Shown: in pieces, positions 47,180 to 62,410 of the stretch | How positions within the stretch are numbered: position 1 is the stretch's first letter | Layout of the letters: each line of letters begins with the position of its first letter | Source: Hyperoodon ampullatus | Lineage: Eukaryota > Chordata > Mammalia > Artiodactyla > Ziphiidae | Assembly: GCA_949752795.1 (NCBI GenBank) | Contig: OX457061.1 | Coordinates: forward strand, 45,354,338-45,418,337 | Direction of reading: 5' to 3' | DNA length: 64,000 nt | Translations under genes and position numbers: made by a program | The notes under the pieces: model-generated | The model's database searches: none | Seen by the model: the letters and a program-made list of their open reading frames with translations, nothing else | Told to the model about the DNA's origin: nothing

Positions 47180-48970
47180 GTGTCTCCTGAGAGGTCTCCT
47201 CCTCTGGTCTCTGTCTCTTGGGTCCCTCTCATCAGGTGGGGGAAATACTTGCTCCCCTCCCTCATCTCTAGTTTCCTTGTGTCCCTGGGAGCTAACCAGC
47301 CCCTCTCCTCAGAAATCCCCTCTCAATTCCCAGGATAGGGAAGGCATGGCAGAAGGGGGTGTTCTAAGCCAGGTTCCCCTCATGCTATCGATAATTCTCT
47401 GACTCAGTTTGGGGCACAGGAAAATAATGGGGGAGAGGGACAGTACTGGCTGGGCCAGGAGGGTGAAGCCCTAGAGTCCCGAGATGTGAGATATGGGAGC
47501 TGGACCTGCTTCCAAAGAACTTTCCCTTTAGCCCTGCTTGTCGAAGAGAGGAGTAGGTCTCAGATGAGGGATGTGTAGCCACTGTGATAGGCCTATGGAG
47601 ACCTGGGAGGAGATCTTCCCCAGTCTTACCCTGCTACTTGCCATTGTCCTCAGGGAATCTGGGGGACCAGCTGGGTCCCATCTTTCCCACTCCAGTAGTC
47701 TTAGGACCACAGAGAAGAGGTGGGAGTGAGGAGAAACCTGGGAAAGAGGGCGCCCCCAACCATATTGCTCTGACCTCTAATCCTGAACCAAGCTCTGACC
47801 CCTAGCCTTGAAACTGATGTTCAAATGCCTTCAAGGGGACGACACTGCAAACCCTCCCCTAACAGGGACAATGCAACCCTCTTCCCTTGTCCAAAATGTT
47901 GAGTGCTGAGGTTCTCAGAGCTAAAGACGAAGAGTGGGAAATGGGGACAGGGAGGCTACTAAGGAGTTATGAAAGGGAGAAAAGGTTCCAGATAGATGGA
48001 GACAGTGGGGAGTGCGCTCAGTGGAAAGGTATTCTGCTACCAACTCATGTACTGCAATTCAATTCAGACACTAACTACCCAGAGCTAGAGTTAGACTCCA
48101 CAGGTTTAAGGACACAGTCCCAACAAACCTGCCCCCACTTGAGATGCCAGTCACAAGTGGGGTCCCCAGGCCACCTGCATTTCTGCCTAACTAGCTACAA
48201 GTCCAGAGGTCTTCAAACCCCCCTCAGGTCCAATAGTTCACTAGAATGACTCACAGAACTCAGAAGTGCCATACTGACAACTAGTTTTTTATAAAGTATA
48301 TATATCAGGAACATCCAAATGAAAAGACACACAAGGAGGGTCTCAGTGCAGAGCTCCCATGCTCTCTCCCCATGGAGACACAAAGGGCATGTCACCCTCC
48401 CAGTACATCAATGTGTTCACCAACCAGGAAGTTCCATGAGCTTTGGTGTCCAGAGTTTTTACTGAGATTTCATACATAGGCATGAATGAATTGTTGGCAA
48501 CATGACTCGATCTCCTCTGACGGATTGGCTCAAAGCCCCAATTCTGCAATGATATGGTTGGTCTTTCTGCTGACCAGGCCTCATCCCAAGTCACCTCATC
48601 TCTTAGCATCAACTCAGGTGTGACCCAAGGGGCTCATAGATAACAAAGACACTCGTATTACTTGAGATATTCCAAAGATTTAGAGTCTCCCTCTCAGGAA
48701 CAGGGACAAAAGCCAAATTCTTTAGTATACAACAGACAGAGCCCTGCATCTGAGTGAAGGGATGTGAATTACTGAAGCCCTGGGGACCAGGCCTCCTGTT
48801 CCCGTGCACCAGACTTGACCTAGCTGCAGCAGGGCAGGAGTGTCACTGTGAGTGTGAGTGTAAGTGAGGGTGAGTGCGGTGGAAGCACAGCTTCTCCATG
48901 CCCAGACTGCAATGCTTCCCACTGGCATCCGTGGATCTGTCTGTCACCTGTCTGTATGTAGCCCAGGCAG
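47180..48970 (+). pseudogene. Relic of a duplicated CCL19 locus, coding exons missing
   Basis: The block 47180-48010 aligns by eye with the CCL19 5' flank at about 33000-33860. Shared words in order include AGAAATCCCCTCT, GGGACAGT.CTG, the GAGATGTG region and GTTCT.AGAGCT.AAG. The block 48735-48970 aligns with the CCL19 3' UTR at about 35365-35625: ACTGAAGCCCTGGGG, CACCAGA.CTGAC, a GTGAGTGTGAGTG run and CTTCTCCATGCCCAGACTGC. Direction is the same as CCL19, about 13-14 kb away. Between the blocks, where the promoter end, all four exons and introns should be, there is an unrelated repeat. The AATAAA of the functional gene and its TATA, kB and IRF motifs are also lost. It cannot make a chemokine. 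Confidence 0.8.
48030..48734 (-). mobile_element. Unclassified LTR-like repeat inside the CCL19 relic
   Basis: Minus-strand words such as GAGTTCTGTGAGTCATTCTAG and CTGAGGGGGGTTTGAAG, and an AT-rich TATATATACTTTATAAAAAAC motif, look like an old LTR or similar element. It occupies the place of the missing CCL19 exons. No family name is claimed. Confidence 0.45.
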
Positions 48971-49249
48971 GGGAAGATAGGTATGAGAGGGGAAAAGAGT
49001 GTGGGATGGTGGGAAGAGGATAGGTGAATCCATTCTCCACACTTCAGCCTGAGGGAACTTTTACTTCACTCATTTCTGGTCATTCTCTCCCATACCATCC
49101 AGCCACAAGGCTCCCTTCCCCCCTCCCCAGACCAAATAGGGCAGCTATTTCCAACCTCCCACACTGGGTTAATTGCTCTTTCTTGGCTTTACCAAAGCAC
49201 CCTCTACTGCCCCCAGCCAGTCAGCTTCGTCTATTGTAGCGATCTTATT

Positions 49250-49400
49250 GTCTCTTTTGATTCCCCTCCCCGCTCCAACCCAGATGACAAGCTCTCTGAG
49301 GGCAGAATCTGTGCCTGTCTTCTCTGCTGTATCCTCATGCCCAAGCACATCACCCGGCACATAGTAGTCACTCGATAAATATTTGTTGATTAGTGACTGC
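49250..49400 (+). mobile_element. L2/MIR3-type tail
   Basis: ACAAGCTCTCTGAGGGCAG, GGCACATAGTAGTCACTCG and ATAAATATTTGTTGATTAG are standard L2-type 3' end words. Confidence 0.7.
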
Positions 49401-49739
49401 AGGAACAAAAATCACATGAAAGGAGCTCTCAGCTCAGAGAGGAAGGGCTGTGACCCTCTAACCATGAAGTGACTTGGCCAAGGCCACTCAGCCAACAAGT
49501 ATTCCCATAGCCTGGCCTGTCTAGACTGGGCCCTCTCTGGAGCCCTATTCCTCCTCTGCCCAGAATCATAAAAATAGAATGGGGCAGACAAGAAAGGTAA
49601 CTGTCAGAGCAGAAGCCAAGAAGACAGAGAGGAGAGGGGATTGGCAAAACAGTACTGGACAGCGTCCCAAAGCTCTTTTCTTGCTGCCTGGTGCTGAGGT
49701 CTCCGTCTTCCCAGGGTGCAGCTCCGAAATCTGACTCCA

Positions 49740-50630
49740 CCCTTATAAAAGAGGGTCCGTGCCCTGCCTCTTAGTAATAAGCCCTAACCCCACCCCTTTA
49801 TTGATAGGCTCTGGCTCCGCCTTCTGGACTACGACTCCTCTGAAGAAATGCCCTGGCTCCGCCCCTTCCGGGTAATAGGCCCACCCCTAATAAGCCCCAC
49901 CCCTAGTGCGTGACGGTCCTTGTGACGTAACGTACCGGCCTGTTTCCAGGGTGGAGCCAGAGAGGGTGGGCATTTAGGCTGTGCCGACCCCTCAACCCCC
50001 ATCCAGGTGACCCCCAATCCCCGAAAATCCTCACCCGGGGCCCCAAATATCCCAGCCCCATGACCTCGAAGGCCTTTGGCTCTAACCCCCTAAATGCCCC
50101 ATGCCCCCGAGGTGCCCGACCACCCAACCCCTTAACGTCTAGTGCCTCCCAAATCTTCAATCCAACCCTGTCCCGATGTGGCAACGGAGTCTTCCCGGGG
50201 GCACATGTCTCATATTACCCGAGAACAAGTCAGACTGGTCCAGAGAATGACAGAGAAGGGGATCCTCCCAAGGATTTGGGGAATCCTTGATCCAATCATG
50301 CCGCTCCCTAGGAGATGTTCGGAACCCAGGACATGTCGGGATTGAGGAGATACGAGGTGACGCTGGAGGCTGAGGAGGAGTGAGTGGAGGCGGGGTTCTG
50401 CGGAGGAGGAACCTAACCGCTCCGGGGTGGTGGGGAAGGGGCGGGGAGGGCGCGAGTTCTCTGGGGCGGGAGAAGCGGGAGGGGTGGGGCCTCTTAGGGG
50501 GCGTGGGCTGGAGGAACCGCCTCTAAAGGGCTGGGCGGAGCCTTCCACGAGAGGGGCGAAGCGTCCAAGGGGCGGAGTCGGTGGGGTCAGCCCCGCCCCG
50601 CCCCGCCCGGCTCTGCCTTCTCTTTGCAGG
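49740..50630 (+). promoter_or_regulatory. CpG-island promoter region of the small gene
   Basis: GC-rich with many CpGs and several GGCTCCGCC / CCCCGCCC boxes (49808-49870, 50440-50605). No TATA box stands out. It contains a CRE-like TGACGTAA (49923-49930) and the first coding exon of the gene at 50315. The strand of transcription is inferred from that gene. Confidence 0.55.
49923..49930 (+). promoter_or_regulatory. CRE-like site
   Basis: TGACGTAA matches the CREB/ATF core in a CpG-rich promoter. A second ACGT lies just behind it (AACGTACC). Confidence 0.5.
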
Positions 50631-50969
50631 ATCTACTGGGGCTGTTTCTACTTTTTCCCCTGGCTGCGCATGTGGTGGAGGGAGCGGAGGTGAGGGGGTT
50701 GCGATACCGCGGACCCGCCCGGGGCATGGACGAGGCTCAGTCCGGGAGAACCGATCGCGGGGAAGCCGGGAGCCCCCGCCCCGCCTCATGCCTGTGTCGG
50801 GTCGCCCCACAGCTCAGCGCACCCTCGCGAGCAGAAGCTGGAGCCTCTGCGGGGCCTGATGAGCTGTTTGTCAAGCGGACTGGGCACTGCTCCCCAGCGC
50901 TCCGGTCGCAACCTCCCCCGCCGCACCCCCGCTGCCACTGCCCAGCCAGCTGGTGCATTAAAGATTTAA
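50315..50969 (+). CDS. Unrecognised three-exon small protein gene
   Basis: I do not recognise this gene. Three exons join in one open frame: 50315-50379, 50630-50689 and 50813-50969, with donors GA|GTGAGT and AG|GTGAGG and acceptors TTTGCAG and CCCACAG. The product is 93 residues. The N-terminus starts MFGTQDMSGLRRYEVTLEAE. Exon 2 encodes a striking aromatic and basic stretch, IYWGCFYFFPWLRMWWRERR (residues 42-62). The tail is Arg/Pro-rich and ends GALKI*. The aromatic stretch is too short and charged for a clear membrane helix, but could be membrane-associated. An ATTAAA signal overlaps the stop codon. The ATG may not be the first: an acceptor-like CCCTAG precedes it at 50310-50311, so an upstream exon may add to it. 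It lies in a CpG island between the CCL19 relic and CCL27. Confidence 0.55.
50957..50962 (+). terminator. ATTAAA polyadenylation signal of the small gene
   Basis: ATTAAA lies just before the TAA stop (50967-50969). Cleavage 15-25 bases later would give a very short 3' UTR. Confidence 0.45.
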
Positions 50970-50989
50970 ACCGAAGCCACCGTCCTGCC

Positions 50990-51545
50990 CTCCTGATTCT
51001 GCCGCCGCTGCTGCCATTCGGGCTGGGAGCTCCTCTCCATGCCGGCTGCTTCCGAATTGACAGGGCCTCTCTCCCTGATAGGGTGTCCATCCGTGTCCAG
51101 GCTCCCATTATTCCTAAGGGCCCCTCATCAGAGTCAGGCCTCCCCTTACTACCAGTGATTGCCTTCCACCACCTAAGCCCCCCGTCCCACCACACACACA
51201 CTCATCTCTGTGAGTGGCCTGTATGGAGGGAGCTAAATAATCCTGGCTTTATCTTCCTCCCAGCCTTGTCCCCACATCCATAAATGCTCACAATCCCAGC
51301 TCTCTGCTGCCACCTTCCTCCTAGACAGGACTTTGCCAGGTGCCTGAAGAATCTTCTCCTCCTGGGAGTGGATCTAAAATATTTTAAGCCCATAGTTGTA
51401 GGAAGTAGGCTGTGAGAGGAGGGAAAGATTCCTAGAAGCTGCCACCCTCGGCCTGCCATAGGGGGGAATGACTGAGAACTGTTGGAGGTCTTTCCTACAG
51501 TTAACACCCCAGCTTCTGGCTCCTTCAGTTGGATCCCAAGTTTAA
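50990..51545. other. Intergenic, no gene recognised
   Basis: Nothing recognised. The GC content falls away from the CpG island. Confidence 0.4.
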
Positions 51546-51560
51546 AGATACTTGGCATCA

Positions 51561-51693
51561 GGGACTTCCCTGATGGTCCAGTGGATAAGACTCCATGCTC
51601 CCACTGCAGGGGGCATGGGTTCGATCCCTGGTTGGGGAATTAAGATCCTGCGTGCCGCACGGCGCAGCCAAAAAAAAAAAAAAAAAGGTACAT
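51561..51693 (+). mobile_element. Short tRNA-type SINE
   Basis: GGGACTTCCCTGATGGTCC head, GGTTCGATCCCTGGTTGG, GCACGGCGCAGCC and A18 tail. A perfect 15-bp TSD, AGATACTTGGCATCA, is at 51546-51560 and 51694-51708. Confidence 0.93.
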
Positions 51694-51708
51694 AGATACT
51701 TGGCATCA

Positions 51709-53929
51709 GCCCCCCGAAGTGTAACCTCCCTAGGAGAACCCAAGGGCCACTGCTCCCTACCCTTCCTTTCTGTCTTGTCACCGAGTTGGGCTGAAACCCA
51801 CTAGCTACTGAAGTGATGAAGGGTCAGGGACTCCTAGTAGGTCTGCTTTCAGTTAGGGACTGGCCCCAGCACCAGGGAGGACACCACAGAATTAAGTTAA
51901 AGGGACAGACCAGTTTGTGGGTGGGGTCAGAGCTAACTTCCAGCCTGATGCTGACCCTGCCATAGCAGGTTGTAGCTGGGAAAAAGACTTGGCCCTATCT
52001 TTGGAGAAGCCAAAGGGGAGAGATGGGTGCATACCTGGAAGAATTTGTTTCTTCCTTCCCAGGCCTCTGGATTGACTGGTCCAGGAAAGACTCCAAAGTG
52101 TGTGATAGCCAGCCAGCTGAAGATTTGTGACTAGATGATGATGCTTCAGTGGGTGCACCCGAGCTCTGGGGTACAAGTCCAGACTGGAGGGTGGGTGAGA
52201 GACCCTAAGGCCTCTGGTACTAGAAATTCAAGATGAGTGACCTCTGGGTTGTGGCCACCTTCAAGAATGGACCCAGGCTCTTGAGGCATTTCCTCACAGT
52301 GTCTATATCGAGAACCCTGACAAAAGAGTACCCTGTCCAGCCCTGGGCCTACACCTCAGAATCCCTCAGGATACTCAGATTTCCTGAGTATCCATAAGAC
52401 AAACTCCAGGGAAGGAGCCCCCAAGCCTTACCCTGGACAGGAGCGGGAGAAGCTCGAGTTGTTCAGCCTGGGAGGGGGATTAGTCCCTACTCTCCGAGCT
52501 TAGGGTCGCTCCTGATTGTTGCAGCCGCCCTGCAGCAGAAAGATGCCCAGGGAGGTGTGAGTCCCCGTCCCAGAAGTAGGCCTGCCCCATAGAGGGTAGC
52601 TGGTGACGGAGCAGAAGGTTGCAGAAGGCACCCCTGCAACAACCAGATAAGGGCTGGATTATTGGGTGATGATCAGTTTATGTTTAAAATATAGAGCAGG
52701 ACAGGAGGGTTCAAATCTCCAGACCAGGAGTGGGAAATTCTTCAGGGTGCCAGGGGCACTAAACTTAGCAGCTTGCCCCCACCCTAGGCTGTCCCCAGCT
52801 TCCTGGAAAGGACAGGAGGAGGAAGATAAGGAATAGTTTTGCATTGGGTGGGGAGGGGGGTGGCTAGGGGAAGAGGGGGTGAGGGCTGGATATGGGATTT
52901 AAAAAGAAGGGACAGGAAGGTAAAGGGAGGTTGGGGCTTTAGCAAGAGGATGGGATGCAGAGTGTGTAGGGGTTGGGAGGGGGGGTTTCTTCCAGGCCCA
53001 CAATAGAGAGAAACTGGCATTTGAATAGAACAAAGGAGAGATAACTGAGCTCCTGAATCTGATGTCTCAATAAGCCAGGGGCTGGAAACCCCAGGCCCCT
53101 GCTGGTAAGACGCTGGCATGTCTGGGACAGGACTAGGCAAAAACAGGAACGTAAGATTTCTTGGGTCTCTTACCTGTTGGACAGCAGCAACCTGGCACCA
53201 AAGAACTTTTATCTTCCCTCATCTGCCCTCCTTATCCACCCCATTCTTCCTCCCTATCTCATCTTCCTGGGGAAAGCAACCCACACCTCAGTATCCCCAA
53301 GGCAACCCATTACCACCATAAAGGGCCTTCTCCCAGCTTCTCACTCTGAATGTGACTGGCCCAGGCAAGACTCCTCCTCAGTCAGAAGGGCCTGCTTTAG
53401 GGAGCCATTCCCATCCATTTTTCCTGATAAGACAAGCAGGCTAGGGCAGGAAGTGGGCAGGGGGAAATGAAGGCAAGTTGGTGCTGGCCTGCCAGCTGCT
53501 CCCAGCCCACCCACAACTCCATCAGAATTTGGGTGTGCTAGTGTGACTGTGTGGTCGGATGATTGTGAAAACACAACCGTGTGGGAGTGGAACTTTGAGT
53601 ATAACTGGGACTGTATGATTCCATCTGGGGTTGTCTGACCATGTGAGGTTGATCAAGTGACTGAGGTGTGACTGTGAATGTGTAACTATGAGTATGTTGA
53701 GTGTGAATGTCCATCATTGGATGCCACTGTGGATCCTTGGCCGCCCTTACTCAGTTACTGTACCATCAGTCCCCACATGTACAACCCCCCTCCCCAGCTT
53801 CTCTGCCCAGGATTTAGGAGCCCATGGGAAATTACTGTCCTAAAAGAGGAAGGGGTCTGTGGCACAGGGGTCTCTGGTAATTAGGGCCCAGGAGTGTCAC
53901 AGGATGAGCAATACATCTTCACCTGCCGC
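51709..53929. other. CCL27 upstream region, no gene recognised
   Basis: Unique-looking sequence. A G-rich segment at 52846-52875 (GGGTGGGGAGGGGGGTGG then GGGG) fits a G-quadruplex pattern. A diffuse TGTGACTGTG-rich stretch runs from 53530 to 53720. Confidence 0.5.
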
Positions 53930-53936
53930 TGACTCA
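53930..53936 (+). promoter_or_regulatory. AP-1-like site upstream of CCL27
   Basis: TGACTCA, 82 bp before the ATG. AP-1 sites are common in keratinocyte promoters. A role here is inferred. Confidence 0.45.
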
Positions 53937-53963
53937 CCTGGTGCCCCAGGTAAAAGGCACCCA

Positions 53964-53970
53964 GATAAAA
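53964..53970 (+). promoter_or_regulatory. TATA-like box of CCL27
   Basis: GATAAAA, 48 bp upstream of the ATG. Transcription would then start about 20 bases before the ATG, giving a very short 5' UTR. Confidence 0.5.
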
Positions 53971-54017
53971 CGTAGGGAAGGAGGCGGAGAAAGAAGGAAG
54001 TATCCAGGCTGAGCATC

Positions 54018-54617
54018 ATGAAGGGGCCCTCACCCACCAGCAGCCTCCTGCTGCTACTGTTGCTCCTAAGCCCAGACCCTGGAGGAGGTGAGTGTTTGGG
54101 GGTCTAGAAGGTCAGGGGTCTGGGTGAATGGGATGGAGGGGAAGGGGCCCAGGAAGCCCAGCCTCCAGCTGTCTGATGGAACTTAAGGTCAGAAGCCCTC
54201 TGAACACATGGTCCTGTTGTCCCCTAGCATTGCCACTGGCACCCAGCACTACATCATGCTGTACTCAGTTCTACCGACAGCCACTCTCAACCAAGCTACT
54301 GAGGAAGGTCATCCGAGTGGAATTTCAGGAAGCTGATTGGGACTGTCACCTCCAGGCCTTCGTGTGAGCTTTGACTCTGCCCCTGATTTGACCCCTGACT
54401 CTGACCTCAGTCCCAACCCCTGATGCTGATCTCAACCCCGCCCCAATTGCTAATTCTGATGCCAACTCAGGTTTTCATCTGGCCTTTGCCTCTAACCCCT
54501 GGGCCTTACCCTCATCTCCAAGCTATGACCATGGCTTTGGACCTTTCCTTTCCCAGGTTTCACCTGTCTCGACGCAGCGTCTGCATCCACCCCCAGAACC
54601 GCAGCCTGACTCTGTGA
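54018..54617 (+). CDS. CCL27: C-C motif chemokine 27, C-terminally truncated
   Basis: CCL27 (CTACK) is secreted by keratinocytes and recruits CCR10+ memory T cells to skin. Exons 54018-54087, 54228-54363 and 54557-54617 have GT-AG borders and join in frame. The signal peptide carries eight leucines (residues 10-17) and ends SPDPGG. The mature protein has STTSCCTQFYRQPLS with the CC pair at 34-35, then KLLRKVIRVEFQEADWDCHL (Cys63) and RRSVCIHPQN (Cys78). The frame stops at TGA 54615-54617 after SLTL, giving 88 residues; human CCL27 has 112. The following DNA still resembles the missing tail (CTCCAGGGGACTCTGCCCAA, GGGAAAATGGGC) but holds further in-frame stops. The C-terminal helix of the chemokine fold is therefore lost. 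It may be a shortened protein or an early-stage pseudogene. Confidence 0.9.
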
Positions 54618-54710
54618 TTTCACTGCCAAGGGAAGAGGCTCCAGGGGACTCTGCCCAACTGAGTTTGGAGATGATAGGGAAAATGGGCCGGGGCCCCCAG
54701 TAGCCAAAAT

Positions 54711-54716
54711 AATAAA
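54711..54716 (+). terminator. CCL27: CCL27 polyadenylation signal
   Basis: AATAAA in CAAAATAATAAAGCAG, 94 bp after the stop. A second AATAAA at 54804-54809 could extend the transcript into the IL11RA 3' UTR. Confidence 0.8.
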
Positions 54717-54830
54717 GCAGCATCGCCCAATAGTGTCTGACTGTGGTCTCCAAGTTCTGTGTACTCTCCTGTGAGTCCCGAATCCGGAGCTGTGAGACAT
54801 GTCAATAAACAGAAGAACCTCCTCATTCTC

Positions 54831-54836
54831 TTTATT
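54831..54836 (-). terminator. IL11RA: IL11RA polyadenylation signal
   Basis: TTTATT on the plus strand is AATAAA on the minus strand, about 380 bp beyond the IL11RA stop codon. Cleavage near 54810 leaves the two convergent genes less than 100 bp apart. Confidence 0.7.
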
Positions 54837-55215
54837 CACACCTTCACAACCCCCACCAGGGGCAAGGCCGAGAGCCAAGGACCCACACACACTCCCCAGG
54901 TACCTATATACATACATGCAGAGAACACATGTTCCCTGCCTCACATACACTTGGATACACATGGACACAGACATACACATCTACGCACATTCCTCAGGTG
55001 GACTGCCAACTCTCAGATGAAGCCAGAGGTCCAGGCACCTTTCAGCTGGCAAGTTGGGAACACAGAGTCTCATAGAAATGAGCTCCAAACAGAACTTCCA
55101 GCTGAGAACCCCCCTCCATGAGGATCTACTGTCCTGCCTGGGTTCCACCTGTCTGTCCATCCACACCAGCAAGACAGAGTTATAGGTGGAATCAGCTGAA
55201 GCCTTCCAAGATCCT

Positions 55216-61087
<5,872 letters not shown>

Positions 61088-61278
61088 CTGTGGGGTGAGA
61101 GGCAAGGTCAGCGATCCCCCATTCCCAAGATGGGAGGCTAAAGCCTGCCTCCTCCTCTTCCAGACTGGGGCTTTCTAGGAGGAAACCAGGTGCCCAGTGG
61201 GGTAAGGACATCAGACATCACTGGGGGCTCTGATGTAAGGTCCCCTTTCCACCATATGCCCAGTGCTGTGTGTGAGTG

Positions 61279-61301
61279 CACACACACACACACACACACA
61301 C
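61279..61301. repeat. (CA)n microsatellite
   Basis: About eleven uninterrupted CA units upstream of the IL11RA start exon. Confidence 0.9.
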
Positions 61302-62263
61302 CCTCACACACCCCTTCTCAGTCATGGGCTTAGGGCCCAGAACAAAAGCTGGAGGCGACAGACTGTGCCAGCACTGCCCCCCGCACCACCCTTGGCGCCC
61401 ACCCCTGGCACCAAGTGTTGGCACCGGCTCAGTCACTCCCATTAACTCCTCCAATCCAGCTGTTGGGAATTCCATGTCCATCCCACCTGGCCCAGGGATA
61501 GTCACTGCCTCTGACTGACCTGAGGCAGCCCTCATCACCCTGGGATGGGACTGTCATGGTGGGTCTGAGCCCACCCTGTACCCCTGCCATGAGGCCTAGC
61601 GCTGCTCTGGCTGCCAAGCCTCTTCTTGCCTGGGCCTGGCTCCTTGCTCTGGGCCGCTCATCTGGGCCTGACTCTGGAATCTTGCTGGTCTTGAGCCTGC
61701 GAGGCCAGATGGGGCTAGGGTGCAGGCTGAAGCTGTGGAGTTAAGCAGATCCAGATGCCCTGACTGCTGCCAGAGGCTGGGGGCGGGCGAGGAGCCAGAA
61801 GATGGAGACAGGGTGGCGGGACGGGAGAGGAGGCTGAGAGAAGCTGGGAGGCTGAAGGAACAGGAGGCTGGGGTGGGGGCCACAGGACAAAGAGATGCTC
61901 AGAGATCAGGACTGGGAGGAGGTGAGAGCTCAACGAGGTGAGGGCTGGGTTGGGGCAGCAGAATCTCAGAAAGGCCAAAAAGGTAACCAACCATGTGTGT
62001 ATGGAGGATGGAGGTGCTAGGAGAGAGGGAATCCTGGATGGGAGAAAGCAGGATGAGGAACGCAGTGGGGAAGAGGGAATGGGGGCAGGAAAAGGGGCAG
62101 ATGGGCAAAGGGCCCTGGGCGAGGGCTCCAGAAGAGGGAGAGCCCAAATCCCTCCCAGGTAGAGCTGAGCAGCGACCTCCGTGTGTCTGTGTGTCTGTCT
62201 GAGTGTGTCTAGTGGCTCACCCCGGCCCCCCGGCCGCATTTACCCTGCTTAGCCCTGCCCTAC

Positions 62264-62410
62264 CTCGATGATTCCAGTGGTTGAGTGTCCATGGCCTCCA
62301 GGACTTCCTCCCACCAGCTACAGCACCCGTCTCAGCTCTACTCAGTTCTGGGACCCCAGAATCGTCCCCTCCTTCCCCTTCCCTGCCCCCGCCCCTCTGG
62401 GCCATGGAGC
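62264..62410 (-). promoter_or_regulatory. IL11RA: Possible non-coding first exon and promoter of IL11RA
   Basis: The minus strand has a good donor, ATCGAG|GTAGGG, at 62264. Upstream of it is GC-rich sequence (GGGGCGGGGGCAGGG) without a TATA box. The ATG exon at 61087 begins directly after an acceptor (CCCACAG|ATG), so at least one upstream 5' UTR exon is required. This is the best candidate I see within 1.5 kb. Confidence 0.4.

Noticed and set aside
54602..54617. CCL27 stop as a simple sequencing error
   Set aside because: Correcting one base would not restore the tail, because further in-frame stops and small length differences follow. The truncation is better explained as real decay, although this needs other genomes to confirm.
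61715..62239. 174-codon minus-strand frame upstream of IL11RA
   Set aside because: Low-complexity Ser/Pro/Leu-rich translation with no homology, overlapping frames on the other strand, and position in the probable IL11RA 5' UTR intron.
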